Positions 6,221 to 16,294 are shown, numbered from the stretch's first letter. The stretch: 29,237 nucleotides of DNA from Chrysochromulina parva (GCA_002887195.1 PJAB01000341.1:1-29237), one strand, 5' to 3'. Made by a program: numbers and translations. Notes: generated by a model from the sequence alone, not told the origin.

Positions 6221-8881
6221 TCATCCCCGCACCAACTGCACCCCTTTCGCCGCATCGCTCACGCGCACGCACACGAAGTCGCCCTCGACCGAGCCTTCCT
6301 TGGGCACGCCGTTCACTCCGACCGTCGCGTCGGGCAGCCCGAGCTTGGGCAAGCAGGCCGTCACGCGCACCGCCTTGGGCGCCGTCAGCGATAGCTTGAA
6401 CTGCAGCGGTTGCAGGTTGAACTGAAACGTCTGGTTGAGCGCGAGCACGAGCGGGCCGCGCACGGATGGCACCGTGATCGCCGCCCATCTGAGGTTCCCC
6501 GGCTGCGGGCGCACCTCGACGGCAGTCCAGCCGGCTTCGAGCGGGCGCACGCCAAACAGTCCCCACACGACGGCACTCGCGGGTGCCGTGGCCCAAGGGT
6601 GGCTCCACGACAGGTTGGGCTTTTCATCGGTCGCCCAGGCTTCCATGGTGGCTGTGGCGCCGGCGGCGAGCATGGCGCACCACGAGTGCTTCTCGCACGA
6701 GGTGAGGATCTCGAGCGCGAGATTACCGTGGTCGGCGGGCGCCTGGTAGAGCGCCTGCAGCAGGTAGAAGCTCGCGTAAACGCTGCCGACCATCCGGCGC
6801 GTCTGGAGAAAGGCGAGCACCCTGGGCCAACGCGCTTGGGGCACGAGGCCGAAGGCGGCTGCGAAGACGGTCGCGTGCCACGAGCAGTGCTCAATCGGCG
6901 CGCCGCTGCTCAAGGTCTGGGAAAGAAGATTGAGCCGCTGCCCAAGGTCTGGGAGAGAAGAATTAGGAGGCGGCGCTTCTGACATGCGCTCGTCTCGGCC
7001 GGTTCCTCCACGTCCCCGCCCCCGTCCTCGTCCACCGCCACGTGCCCGTTCGAGCCGTTGCGCCCGTGCGAGCCGTCGTCCATCCTCAAGGCCGTCTCGG
7101 TACGCGCCGACCTTATCGTCCCACAGGAGGGCATTGACAGCGTCCGTGATGCGGTCCGCTTGTGCCGCCAAGAGTGCCGCACCGCTTGCGTTTCCACTTG
7201 CCTGGGTCAAGTGAGCGAGGGCACGCAGCCCGCCCACAGCGTATGCGTTCACGACGGTATTCGCCGCGTCCGAGAATACGTAGCCGTCGCGGTAGGCCCA
7301 GGGCCAGTCGACGAGGTCGCGGAGAGGTAGATCAACGCCGAGACCAGCCGCCTGCCGCGAACAGTTTCGAAAGTCGACGAGCTGGGTGGTGGCGTTGACG
7401 CATGCGCGCTGCGTCTGTACGCTCAGCACCTCACCAAACTGCTCGAAGAGACTCAGCTCGCCTGTGGCCATGTAGTCGGCGAGCGCCATGAGCGGCGCCG
7501 TCTGCCGCCACTCCGTCGGCCACGTCGGGTTCCACAGGTTGTGGAGAAACGAGTGCCGCACCCACGTCCTCTCCGCCTGCAGCGCGAGCCACGATACGCC
7601 GGTGATGTACGTGTCGGCCTCATACGGCAACCGCTCGCGCGTGTTGCCGTCAGTGGCCGTGTCGAGGCTTGTGAACTTGATCGTGTCGCTGCAGAACGCC
7701 CATACTTGGTTCAGCGTCTCGTTGCTTGACAAGAAGGCACTCTCTCCCTTTCGCCACGGGTAACGCACCATCCACGCACTCAGATCGAGCTCTCCTGACA
7801 GGCTGCTGCTCTTGCCCTTGCCGCTGTCGCCGATGCCGCCGTCGTCACCGCGCGACACATTGAGCTCGAGAGAGACGTAGCGGAAGAGCATGTACTCGTG
7901 ATGCTCAAAGAGAGCCACCTCGTGGGACTCATCCAATGATTTCATCCTCCCATTAGCCTTCATGCTAGGCGTCACCGTCCACACATTGCGGTACCTGTTG
8001 CCCGTGCGCATCGGATGGCGGATGGTTGTGCTCTTGTGCAGTTTTCCCACGAGCTCCTCGCCGAGAGTGACCTGCACGAAGCTGCCCACCGGAAACGCAG
8101 CCACGGGCAGACGGAGCGTTAGCCCACCCTGCAGCGCGTGGCCGAAGTCGGCAAAGTATTTCGAGCTCGTCAGCTGGCGGAAGGAGTGGGGCCGCACGCC
8201 CGTCACCAACTCTAGGGCTTGCGTGGGCTTGCGCTTCAGCGCCGAGGGCTCCAGCGACGGCGTGGTGCCTCTGCGGGTGGCCGGCGGAATCCAGGCCGAC
8301 CCAATAACGAAGCCAGTCTGGGTCCAGCCAGTCGGCATGAGTCCCGACTGTGCCCACTCCTGCGGCGCGTGGTACTGTCCCGTTTCACCAGTAGGGCCGT
8401 ACGCGGCCGTCGCGTCGAATGAGTGCCACAGCCCGTCCCTGGAGGATGTGTATACAGCAATCTTGGTACGATCAACCAAGGTGATCTCGAGCTCGAGCAG
8501 AACCCCCGCGCTCTTATCTCCCGTCGTATGGTAGCACTGCAGACCCACGACGAGATAGTTGGTTTGCATTGCAAGAGCAGACACATCGTATGTGTCGTAG
8601 TAGGTGTGGTTGACATCGCCACCGTCTGGATAGGCTGCCGTGCGGTGTCCGCCACGACCGGGACCCATGCCTATTGCTTTACCCCCCACGTACAAGCGGT
8701 AAGCACCAAGGAGCCTCTCCATGGTGTCACTCTGCACTGCTGCCACGTGAATTGTTGCGCTCAGCACCTTTGCAGGTCTGAGAGCAACTTGACGACGCAG
8801 CAGGACGTATCTCGCACCGTCGGCGCCGGACCAAACGGGCTCCGCAGTCAGAGCCGTGGCTCCGACGATGACCACGAACAT
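6221..8881 (-). CDS. Secreted GH78-like alpha-L-rhamnosidase family glycoside hydrolase
   Basis: A single 886-residue frame. The start MFVVIVGATALTA looks like a short signal peptide, so the protein is probably secreted or in the endomembrane system; several N-x-S/T sites are present. The N-terminal 350 residues are beta-rich (LYVGGKAIGMGPG is the typical GH78 accessory-domain hairpin). The catalytic (alpha/alpha)6 barrel carries DGNTRERLPYEAD (D411, E416, D423), the equivalent of the GH78 acid motif, and PIEHCSWHATVFAAAFGLV (E664), probably the second acidic site. A C-terminal beta domain ends VSDAAKGVQLVRG. GH78 enzymes release terminal L-rhamnose; the precise substrate here is not certain. 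An Arg/Gly-rich insert at about residues 605-660 interrupts the barrel and may be wholly or partly an intron. Divergent from the GT47 gene. Confidence 0.75.
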   Translation of the reverse strand: MFVVIVGATALTAEPVWSGADGARYVLLRRQVALRPAKVLSATIHVAAVQSDTMERLLGAYRLYVGGKAIGMGPGRGGHRTAAYPDGGDVNHTYYDTYDVSALAMQTNYLVVGLQCYHTTGDKSAGVLLELEITLVDRTKIAVYTSSRDGLWHSFDATAAYGPTGETGQYHAPQEWAQSGLMPTGWTQTGFVIGSAWIPPATRRGTTPSLEPSALKRKPTQALELVTGVRPHSFRQLTSSKYFADFGHALQGGLTLRLPVAAFPVGSFVQVTLGEELVGKLHKSTTIRHPMRTGNRYRNVWTVTPSMKANGRMKSLDESHEVALFEHHEYMLFRYVSLELNVSRGDDGGIGDSGKGKSSSLSGELDLSAWMVRYPWRKGESAFLSSNETLNQVWAFCSDTIKFTSLDTATDGNTRERLPYEADTYITGVSWLALQAERTWVRHSFLHNLWNPTWPTEWRQTAPLMALADYMATGELSLFEQFGEVLSVQTQRACVNATTQLVDFRNCSRQAAGLGVDLPLRDLVDWPWAYRDGYVFSDAANTVVNAYAVGGLRALAHLTQASGNASGAALLAAQADRITDAVNALLWDDKVGAYRDGLEDGRRLARAQRLERARGGGRGRGRGRGGTGRDERMSEAPPPNSSLPDLGQRLNLLSQTLSSGAPIEHCSWHATVFAAAFGLVPQARWPRVLAFLQTRRMVGSVYASFYLLQALYQAPADHGNLALEILTSCEKHSWCAMLAAGATATMEAWATDEKPNLSWSHPWATAPASAVVWGLFGVRPLEAGWTAVEVRPQPGNLRWAAITVPSVRGPLVLALNQTFQFNLQPLQFKLSLTAPKAVRVTACLPKLGLPDATVGVNGVPKEGSVEGDFVCVRVSDAAKGVQLVRG

Positions 8882-9236
8882 GCAGCTATGGATGCGGGTG
8901 CCGGGATATCGCCGCCGATGGCGATCTTTCCTCGTCCCGAGTCATGATAATACAGACCCTTTCACAAACTTTCCGCGTTTGGTCGATTTCAGCTTCGCGC
9001 GGGAGCGTACGAAGTCAAGTCAAGTGAACTCGAGGTCTCCCAAGCTAGTTGTACTTGAGATGTGCTGAGTCCCACAGGGCAGTTTGTAAAGTTGACAAGT
9101 TTGGTATCCGTCGGACAGCGGAATCTTTCCTGAGCCCCGAACAACTGAGCCGCTCCTGCTCTCTCTCTCTCTCTCTTCATCGCTCGCTCGCTCGCTCGCT
9201 CGCGTCCGCCGCCGCGTTTTCGAACACGCGGGCCGC
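8882..9236. promoter_or_regulatory. Divergent intergenic region with (CAAGT)n and simple repeats
   Basis: This is the shared upstream region of the GH78-like (minus) and GT47 (plus) genes. It holds CAAGTCAAGTG at 9015-9025 within GAAGTCAAGTCAAGTGAACT, a (CT)n tract at about 9159-9176 and a (CGCT)n tract at about 9181-9203 just before the GT47 start. No other gene is seen. A promoter role is inferred. Confidence 0.45.
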
Positions 9237-10747
9237 ATGCCCTTGCTTTTCAATGGCACCACCTTATCGCGCTGCAATTCACGCTGTGACCCCAAGGCCA
9301 ATTTGTGCTCCGCCGTCCCAAACGCGCTACTGAACACGCTCCCGCCGCGTGGAGTTTTGCAAAGGCGCTATTACATCTACGGCCACGGTGCCTTCAATTT
9401 CAGTGACGTGCTCTCCGCACTGCAGGCTCGGATGGCGGGGCAGCCTATGGATTTAGCGCTGCCAGTGGGCGAGGCGCAGTATCTGAGTGACATCCCGATC
9501 ATGGCAGCACTCGAAAAAGGCATCCGCTTCGCACCTGGGATGCAGACGCAGCCGATATGCACGTCATCGGCGCGTTGCCCTTTGCATCCCACGTGCTGGC
9601 GCTCGTGAGCGGCGAGGTGGTTGCTCACCGACGGCGCATGAGCGCGCTCACCGCGGCCTTGGTGGCACTGCCGCCTTTCATTGGCCGCAAGAAGCCCTTT
9701 CTCCTACTGCACTGCTCGCCTTCTGCTTTGGCGATGGGCGAGCCGCTCATGAATGCCCTAGGCAGCGGCAACCTGATCGTCGCCTCGTGCGATCCCTTCC
9801 ACGCACGCGATTTCAAGAAGCCGCACCCGCAGAATTTCGCCTACGCCTACCGACGTGGCGTGACCATTCCCTTTCTCCCGCACTCCCTCGCATACGACGA
9901 CGACGGCGTGATCAACTGCAGCAGTGGTGACAATCGCAGTGGTGGCGATGTCCGCAAGTGCGGTGGTGGTGGTGTGCACGGCGCGCGTTCCGGACTGATG
10001 TTCCACGGCGGATTGGGACGGTACGACAGCGGGCTGCGCGACACCATGCTGCTGCTGCTCAGGAAAGTTCGCGGGAGCGTGCCCGTTGACACGCAAACGG
10101 GCGAGATGACACGCGGATCCAACCGGTCTGCATACAGTCGGGACTCGTACGCACGCACGGCGCGGAGCTACCGGGCGGCATCGATGTGCATGGTGCCAGC
10201 GGGTGATGTGCCCTCCTCGCGTCGGCTCTTCGACGCGATGTCCGCCGGCTGCGTGCCTGTGCTCGTGCGCTCTCTTCACGTGATGAGCTATCAGCGCCAA
10301 ACCTTCACCACTTCGCTGCCGTTCCCGCTCTCGATTGACTGGCGTACGGTGTCACTCTGGCTGGGGCCCTCGTTGAAATGGGTCCACCTTGAGAAGTTTG
10401 GAGCTTCTCAAGATGATTGCTTGCACAAGACAAAGATCTGGCTGCTCAAGTGGCACTCGCAGAACACGGCCGAGCTCGAGACGACGCGCCGGAACGCGCG
10501 CACCGCCTTCCGTGAGTTCCTCGACGTAGATCACAACCCCGAGGGCATCGTGTGGGCGTTGCTGCGCGAGATCGAGCATCGTTCCAAGAACTGCGACCCC
10601 ACGAATAGCCGCCACGCAAGCCCCTTCGCCATCACTTGGAAGGTCGACGACCCCAACTTGTGTCCGTACAATGATGCGTCGACCAAGTGTACAACTCGTG
10701 TTCACGCAGGATGTCCGGGGTTCACCATGCGCACATTGGGGCGGTAA
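9237..10747 (+). CDS. Exostosin-like (GT47) glycosyltransferase with an apparent -1 frame break
   Basis: Two overlapping frames together give one GT47-type protein. The first (from ATG 9237) encodes RRYYIYGHGAFNFSDVL and SDIPIMAALEK; it is continued in another frame by HPLRTWDADAADMHVIGALPFASHV, the usual exostosin DPxxAD region. The switch lies at the A5 run 9514-9518. The second frame contains the core features: FHGGLGRYDSGLRDTM, then MCMVPAGDVPSSRRLFDAMSAGCVPVLV, the exostosin nucleotide-sugar region, and ends at 10747. GT47 enzymes are usually Golgi transferases of sugars such as glucuronic acid, galactose, xylose or arabinose; donor and acceptor are unknown here. No N-terminal signal anchor is visible from 9237, so an upstream exon may be missing. 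The break could be a sequencing indel, a real mutation or slippage. Confidence 0.7.
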
Positions 10748-10986
10748 GCGCGGTCGTTAAGCGGTCGCGCACATCGAGTGCATCGGTGCCGACCGAGCGA
10801 GTGGGCGATTTGAATCGAAAGAGCACGGTCTGTTGGGTTGTGCACCGTGATCGCGACGACCGCGAAAGCTTGATCCCGATCTCGCTCCAAAATGACGAAC
10901 CCTCGCATGCTCTCGTTCTGAAGCTCGTGGGTCGTGATCCGTATCGTCCGGCGTCCGTCGGCCGAGCCCGCCCACGAGCCACGGCC

Positions 10987-13069
10987 ATGCTCGCGGGCCT
11001 CTTCCATCGCACGCAGGCGGCCCTCTATTATCGCACGCAGGTCCTCTGCGACTATTGCTTTCGCCGCGTGTATTGCAGCCCGTTCGGCCTCATCGTGTAC
11101 TTCTTCACCTTCCCTGTTGCTGAGCTGTACTTTAGGAAGCTCGTTGCGCGCTTCGTAGCAGTGAGGCACAGAAACCCACACACCACGTTCCACGCGTTGA
11201 CCGATCCCGCTGAGGCCATGCGCTTCTGGGAGATCCAGCTCCTTGAGCCGCCAGAGGTGCTGCAAACGATGATCCGTGGGTGGTACCTGCCAAGCGACCC
11301 GAGCCTGCGGCTGTGCCGCGAGAATGTGTGCGAGTTCTTCCTCTGGAACCTGCACAACGTGTCCGTCGACGAGGCGGATGCATGGCAGCGCGCCACCGTC
11401 GATTCGCTCCTCCTGCGCGTCGAGGCTGTCATCGGCCGACTGCCGCCCGGGCGCGAGCCGCGGCTTCGCTGCCTTTGCTGTAGTTGACCGGGTCTCGAAC
11501 CCGCGAGCTCGGGCGGCTCTGCTGCGTGGCTCCTTCTCATTTTTTCCCCATGCTCACTTCTTCCTCATCTGCGTGGCCCTGGGCTCTCGTCGCGCCTGCG
11601 CAGACACGCTCGAACCATGGCCAGACTGCCACAAGCCGCTCGTCGCCTACCTTCTGATCGGCTTCGTCAACCTTCTGCTCGGCCTCTTCCTCGAGCTGCA
11701 CGGCTTCGAGCTCCAGCGCGTCGGCCGGCTCGCCTACTGGTCACGCCCAGCGCGTGAATCCATGCTGCGCCCGCCGCCGCCGCCTCCCATGCCGCTGGTC
11801 TTGTTGCACGGTGTCCTCGGGTTGCTCCCATATGCTCTCATGCTGCGCCAGCTGAGTCGTGACCACGACGGCGCAGTGCTTGCGCCGCTCTTTCCACACT
11901 GCGCCGTGCAGCTCGAGCACCTATGCTCGGCGCTGCCGCCGCCGCTCGACGCGACCGAGCTCGTGGCGGCGATCCGTTCGATGGTGGCCCGGCACACGCA
12001 TGTCGAGAAAGCAGTTCAGGCAGCGTTTGTCGCCCATTCGCTTGGCACCGGGTACCTCGCACTGCTCTGCCGACGCGCGCCTGAGCTCCCCGCGGCCGTC
12101 GCCTTCATCGACCCGATCTGCTTCCTGCTCCCCGACGGCCACGTGCTGCGCAACTACCTCTACCAACCCGTCACCCTCGGTCTCTCGACATGGTTCCACT
12201 GGCTGCAGCGTTACCTGGTCGCCGACGAGCCGACGCAGCAGGACTACTTTCGGAATATCTTTTGGTGGGCATCCCCATGGCTCCACCACCCGCCCGAGCT
12301 GCATGCACGTGCTCACCACGGCGCCCTCTCCTCTCCCCACAGGTGGGCGTCCTCATGGCTCCACCCGTCCGAGCTGCCGTGCGATGGGCTCGTGCTGCTC
12401 TCGGGACGCGACTCTCTCGTGTCTGCACCGAACGTGTTCACACACCTCAAGGTCTGGCAAGGCTGGCATGGACTGACCACTGGACGGTACGCCGCAAGCG
12501 CGTCGCCGGCATCCTTGGAGCCGACGCCGCCGCCCTCGCCCCCGGCGCAGCGCCTTGGCTCGCCACGCTCAGAGCAGCAGCTGCATCTTCACATGCATGC
12601 GAGCTGGACCCACGGGTGGGTGCTCTTTTCCCCACACGAGCAGAGCATTCTTGTACGCAAGCTGCAGCGCATGGCCGACAAGCACGGCGGGACCAAAGCT
12701 GCGGCATGCGACGGCCCTGCATCTCAGCCGTCGCCGCGCAGTCCGCATGACTGGCAGCGCTCGCCCAGCCATCTGTCTGCGGGAGCGCTGCCCTCGATTG
12801 CGAGCGTCATGCGCACCGGCAGCCCGCCCAGCCGAGGGAACGCGAAGCGGCACGTACGCTTCAGCTGGGAAGAGACGACCACTGATGAGTGCGAGACCGC
12901 CAGCCAGGCCTCATCGTGTGCCGACCACGCGGCGGATGAACTCATGTCCGCGCCCATCTCGGCGCCCATCTCGGGAAGGGGCCCGATGGCGATGCCCCAG
13001 CCCGACGAGAGCGCAGAGACCATGATGTGGTTGCAGCTTCGACGCGGGGTGCACGAGCGTGTTCGTTAG
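10987..13069 (+). CDS. Membrane-associated alpha/beta-hydrolase family protein
   Basis: Model: exons 10987-11479, 11604-12264 and 12343-13069 (626 aa). ATG 10987 was chosen because the frame upstream overlaps the GT47 gene and has weaker codon bias; an upstream start is possible. Hydrophobic segments PFGLIVYFFTFPVAELYF and LVAYLLIGFVNLLLGLFL suggest one or two membrane anchors. The hydrolase core follows: LVLLHGVLGLLPY (oxyanion loop), nucleophile elbow AHSLGTGY with S310, FIDPICFLLPDG, and LLSGRDSLV with the probable acid Asp. The catalytic His is probably in the HMHASWTHGW block near the C-terminus, which then turns Ser/Pro-rich. Splicing at 11480-11603 (phase 1) joins the PGREPRL block to HKPLVAYLL, as in related eukaryotic hydrolases. 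Substrate unknown; a lipid ester is plausible. Confidence 0.75.
11480..11603 (+). other. 124-bp spliceosomal intron
   Basis: Donor GTAGTT and acceptor CCTGCGCAG. Removal joins a 1-base codon fragment to a 2-base one and moves the reading frame exactly into the hydrolase core frame. It contains in-frame stops. Its 5' end does not copy the downstream exon, unlike most other introns here. Confidence 0.7.
12265..12342 (+). mobile_element. Introner-like 78-bp intron: exon copy plus shared 3' cassette
   Basis: The intron runs from GTGGGCATCC to CCCCACAG. Its first 38 bases copy the next exon (12343-12377) with two substitutions and one 3-base gap, ending at GAGCTGC in both copies. The remaining 12301-12342 (GCATGCACGTGCTC, then CCACGGCGCCCTCTC, then the acceptor) is nearly identical to 25518-25557 in another gene. 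Splicing leaves FWWASSWLHPSELPCDG. The donor is supplied by the duplicated target and the acceptor by the cassette. Confidence 0.8.
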
Positions 13070-13411
13070 CGAGTGACCGTCTTACATGTATCGAGAGTTG
13101 AGTCACTGTCCGAGCCTCCAGAGTCCAGACTGCCCAGGTTTTTCGTCGGCGACGGGCAATCTGTTCACAGCATGTTGGTGTGAAGGCGCTCGCGACTGTT
13201 CCCTTTCTCAATGTTGGTCTTTCTTCTGTCCGTCTGGCGAGGGCGGCCGTAATGCACAAGTAATCGCCCGCACCATGCGCCGCCCCTGCTCGTGCATTAT
13301 GCGCCTACCAGGCACACGGCTGCAGCCGCAGTGCAGCGCGCAGCAGCCTCGCGGCGACGCGGGCCTTGCCGCAAGCATTCTGGTCTGTTCATCAGAAATG
13401 CAGCCATCCAC
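13070..13411. other. Intergenic region before the MOK-like gene
   Basis: I see no independent gene. CTGCAG at 13444-13449 just before the kinase domain codes (GTACCGGCTG) could be a splice acceptor, so an upstream first exon of the kinase gene may lie here. Otherwise nothing notable. Confidence 0.4.
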
Positions 13412-15264
13412 ATGCTGACGAGCTCGGCCTGTGCCGATCGCGCCTGCAGGTACCGGCTGATCGGGAAAAAGGGCGAGGGCACCTTCTCGGAGGTGCTAAA
13501 GGCGCAGGGCATCAAGAATGGCAAGTACGTCGCGATCAAGTGCATGAAGAATCACTTCGACAGCCTGGATCAGGTCAACAACCTGCGCGAAATCCAGGCG
13601 CTGCGCCGTCTGTCGCCGCACCCGGGCGTCATCAAGCTGTGCGAAGTTCTCTACGACCAGCCGACGCGCCGCCTGGCGCTCGTCTTCGAGCTCATGGACA
13701 TGAACATCTATGAGCTCATCCGCGGCCGCCGTCAGTACCTTGCCGAGACAAGGATCAAGATCTACATGTACCAGCTGCTCAAGTCGATGGACCACATGCA
13801 CCGGAATGGCATCTTCCATCGCGACATTAAGGTGTGTGCGCGCGCGACGCACGCACGCACGCACGCACGCACGTCGCACGCGAGCGCGCACTCAGCCAGC
13901 AACCTCCCACTGCCCACTGCACCTCCCACTGCCCACTGCTGACGCTCTTTCCCCACTGCTGACGCTCCGTCCCCACTGCTGACGCTCCGCCCTTGCGCAC
14001 CCGCCTCCTGCGCCTGCGCCAGCCCGAGAACATCCTCATCACCGACGACGAGCTGAAGCTCGCCGACTTTGGCTCGTGCCGCGGCATCTACTCGAAGCAG
14101 CCCTACACAGAGTACATATCGACACGCTGGTATCGCGCCCCCGAGTGCCTTCTGACCGACGGCTTCTACAACTACAAGATGGACATGTGGGGGGTCGGGT
14201 GCGTATTCTTCGAGGTGCTCTCTCTCTACCCTCTCTTCCCGGGCACCAACGAGCTTGACCAAGTGCAGAAGATCCATGCCATCTTGGGCACTCCTCCCGC
14301 CGAGACGCTTGCGAAGCTCAAGAAGCATTCGAACTCGCACATCGACTTCAACTTCCCACACAAGGAGGCGACGCCGCTCGCACGGCTCATTCCACACTGC
14401 TCGGCGGAGTGCGTCGACGTGATTGTCAAGCTGCTCGCGTATGACCCCGACGACCGTATGTCGGCTCGCCAGGCGGTCAAGCACCCGTACTTTAAGGACT
14501 TGCGTGCCGCTGAGCTCAAAGAGAAGCAGGCGCAGGCACAGGCAGCGGCGGGTTCCGAGGATGGCATCTCCGAGGAGCGTGCGCACGCGCCGACGACGTC
14601 GGCGCCTCGGGCGCAGGGCCGAGACGGCGGCGGCGGCGGCGGCAAGAGTGTCATTGGCGGCGGCGGTGCGGGGAGCAGTATGCTACCGAGCATCGACAAG
14701 AGCGGCCTGCCGGCCGTGGGGGTCGGGGGACTGGGCGGCAATATGCCGGGGCTGGGCGGCAAGGCCAAGATGATGCACGGCACGTCCTCGTCGTCGGACG
14801 CCCAGGAGCACGCGCCGGCCTCGAGTGACGGCCCTGGTGGTGGCGGCGCTCCCTCGCAGTCGAGCAATCTTCCATACTTGTACGCGCCCGATAACGGCGA
14901 CGAAGGCGGCAGCGGCACGCTGCCGCCCATCGGTGGCTTCAACGCAGGTGTGGGTGCGCTCAAGATTGACTCAAAATCACTCATGGGCAGCAGCAAGACG
15001 CAGACGCAGAAGGCGCGTGAGCAGTACCGGATGAGTAAACAGGTGCCGAAGAAGCCGACGGGCCTCATCGCTGGTGCCATCGCCAAGGCCGGCAGCCTGA
15101 GTGATGGCCCCAGCGGGCTCGCCATCGGGCAGCTCGGCGTGGGCCTCGCCTCGCAAAACGCGAGCCAGTCGCAGATCGATGCCGAGCTGAGCATCAAAAG
15201 CGTCGCGAAGGCGGTGTCGCACAAGACGTACCAGAGCCCGTACTCACAGAAGCCACGCAAGTGA
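13412..15264 (+). CDS. MOK-like Ser/Thr kinase (MAK/ICK/MOK family of ciliary kinases)
   Basis: Model: exons 13412-13831 and 14023-15264 (553 aa); a short upstream exon replacing the first residues is possible. The kinase domain starts YRLIGKKGEGTFSEV; it has VAIK (K43), FELMDMNIYELIRGRR, HRDIKPEN (D138), DFG (D155) and the TEY activation motif (169-171) in SKQPYTEYISTRWYRAPECLLTDGFY. These, with the continuous VNNLREIQALRRL, match MOK more closely than MAK or ICK. Animal and algal members of this group control cilium length and intraflagellar transport; activation by TEY phosphorylation is expected from the family. After the kinase domain comes a Gly/Ser-rich, probably disordered tail of about 250 residues, ending KTYQSPYSQKPRK. 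The organism has flagella on this evidence. Confidence 0.88.
13832..14022 (+). other. 191-bp intron in the MOK-like gene, with tandem repeats
   Basis: Donor GTGTGTGCGC and acceptor CCTGCGCCAG; splicing joins HRDIK to PENILI, an invariant kinase segment. The intron holds an (ACGC)n tract at about 13848-13872 and three copies of a 20-base unit containing CCCACTGCTGACGCTC at about 13932-13992. No exon copy is seen at its 5' end. Confidence 0.85.
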
Positions 15265-15792
15265 ATAGCCACCAGGGCCGCGTCGTCGGCTCGCGTCGCT
15301 TTCTCGCGCCGTGCCCCGGTGGCCTGCCCCGGTGGCCTGCCCGGTGGCTGCCCGGTGGCCCCGTGCGGGCGGGGAGCCTGCAATCCGTTCGTTGTACGTG
15401 GGCGAGATGTGCGCCCGTCGATGATGAGAGCATGAGACCATAGTACTTGCTGAGAGATCTTTGAGCGTTGTATGCCTAACGAGCCCGAGCACCGAGCGAC
15501 AGCCGAGCGGCCATGCGCGGGGCGGCTCGACCGGTGTGCCTGTGCGCCATACTTCACTTCCAGCTTCCACAGTAGCACAGAAAGCTGGAGTGCTGATATG
15601 TGGTTTCACCGTAGACGAGCTATACTCGCATGGTCCTGTGTCGCCGATGAGGCTATTAAAATAGAGAGGCGGATTTAGGGCAAGTTATGGCCCTTCTTAA
15701 GGGCCTTATCATTTTTTCGCACCATCTCCGCGGCGTCGGCCTCGGCGCGCTGTATTTATCTCTTACACTACGGTTCAAAACCATGCCATGAA
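15265..15792. other. Convergent intergenic region
   Basis: This lies between the MOK-like gene and a convergent small gene. It contains several GGTGGC(C)TGCCC-type repeats at about 15316-15361 and a 7-bp-stem hairpin GGCCCTT-CTT-AAGGGCC at 15689-15705 followed by a T-rich stretch. No gene is seen. Confidence 0.5.
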
Positions 15793-16194
15793 TCAATCAC
15801 ACTTGCGCGACAGCGGTGCGGCGACCTGGCCAGGCGGTTCGAAGCGATTTAGGAACGCAGCTCGAGCGGCCTCGCTTGCTTCGCTGGGCTGCTGACGCCC
15901 GTCGGCGCGAGTTTCACGTGCATAACGTCCAGGCTGTTGCTGCTGCCGATACAGGTAATAGCAAAGGGCCACGCCCGAAGCTGCCATTACCCATCCGCCC
16001 AACGTATCGGGCAGCACCGAAGGCATCCACGTATCGTTTTCCTTCTCGCCCGTCCACTGCGAATCATCAATGCCTGCTGCGTCTCGGTGGCGCTTGCTGA
16101 ACCGCGCCGACCCAGCGTCTTTTGCAGGCGTCCATTTGATGTCCAGCGCGAGAGCGATCGGGAGCACGAGTGCCAGGAACGAAATCAACTGCAT
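15793..16194 (-). CDS. Small single-pass membrane protein, unknown function
   Basis: 133 residues. MQLISFLALVLPIALA is a clear signal peptide; a lumenal stretch of about 55 residues follows, then a membrane segment GGWVMAASGVALCYYLY and a Gln/Arg-rich tail ending AARAAFLNRFEPPGQVAAPLSRKCD. The topology suggests a type I protein of the endomembrane system or plasma membrane. The family is not recognised. It is transcribed divergently from MTO1/MnmG, with a 216-base gap containing the longest (TCAAG)n tract in the window. Confidence 0.6.
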   Translation of the reverse strand: MQLISFLALVLPIALALDIKWTPAKDAGSARFSKRHRDAAGIDDSQWTGEKENDTWMPSVLPDTLGGWVMAASGVALCYYLYRQQQQPGRYARETRADGRQQPSEASEAARAAFLNRFEPPGQVAAPLSRKCD

Positions 16195-16267
16195 GCTGAC
16201 CGCTCGAACGTCAAGAACTGAAGGGCGCTAGCCCTGCTCTGGAATGTAGCGTGCGGCGCGACAAACA

Positions 16268-16294
16268 TCAAGTCAAGTCAAGTCAAGTCAAGTG
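16268..16294. promoter_or_regulatory. (TCAAG)5 tract in a divergent promoter
   Basis: Five perfect TCAAG units lie between the divergent small membrane protein and MTO1/MnmG genes. Further single units on both strands follow (TTCAAGTGA at 16312; ACTTG copies at about 16333-16362). Compare 1031-1049 and 9011-9034. Confidence 0.5.

Noticed and set aside
9159..9203. (CT)n and (CGCT)n tracts as a functional element
   Set aside because: Simple repeats close to the GT47 start. They may affect expression, but nothing in the sequence beyond position supports this.
9514..9520. Programmed -1 frameshift in the GT47 gene as the preferred explanation
   Set aside because: No stem-loop or pseudoknot is evident downstream, and single-base homopolymer indels are far more common.
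14226..15578. 450-residue open frame on the minus strand
   Set aside because: It overlaps the MOK-like gene antisense. It is a by-product of high GC content and G/C third positions; the encoded protein is low in complexity.
15689..15705. Hairpin GGCCCTT-CTT-AAGGGCC resembling a histone 3' stem-loop
   Set aside because: Stem and loop sizes do not fit the histone consensus and no histone gene lies next to it. It may still be a 3' UTR hairpin.
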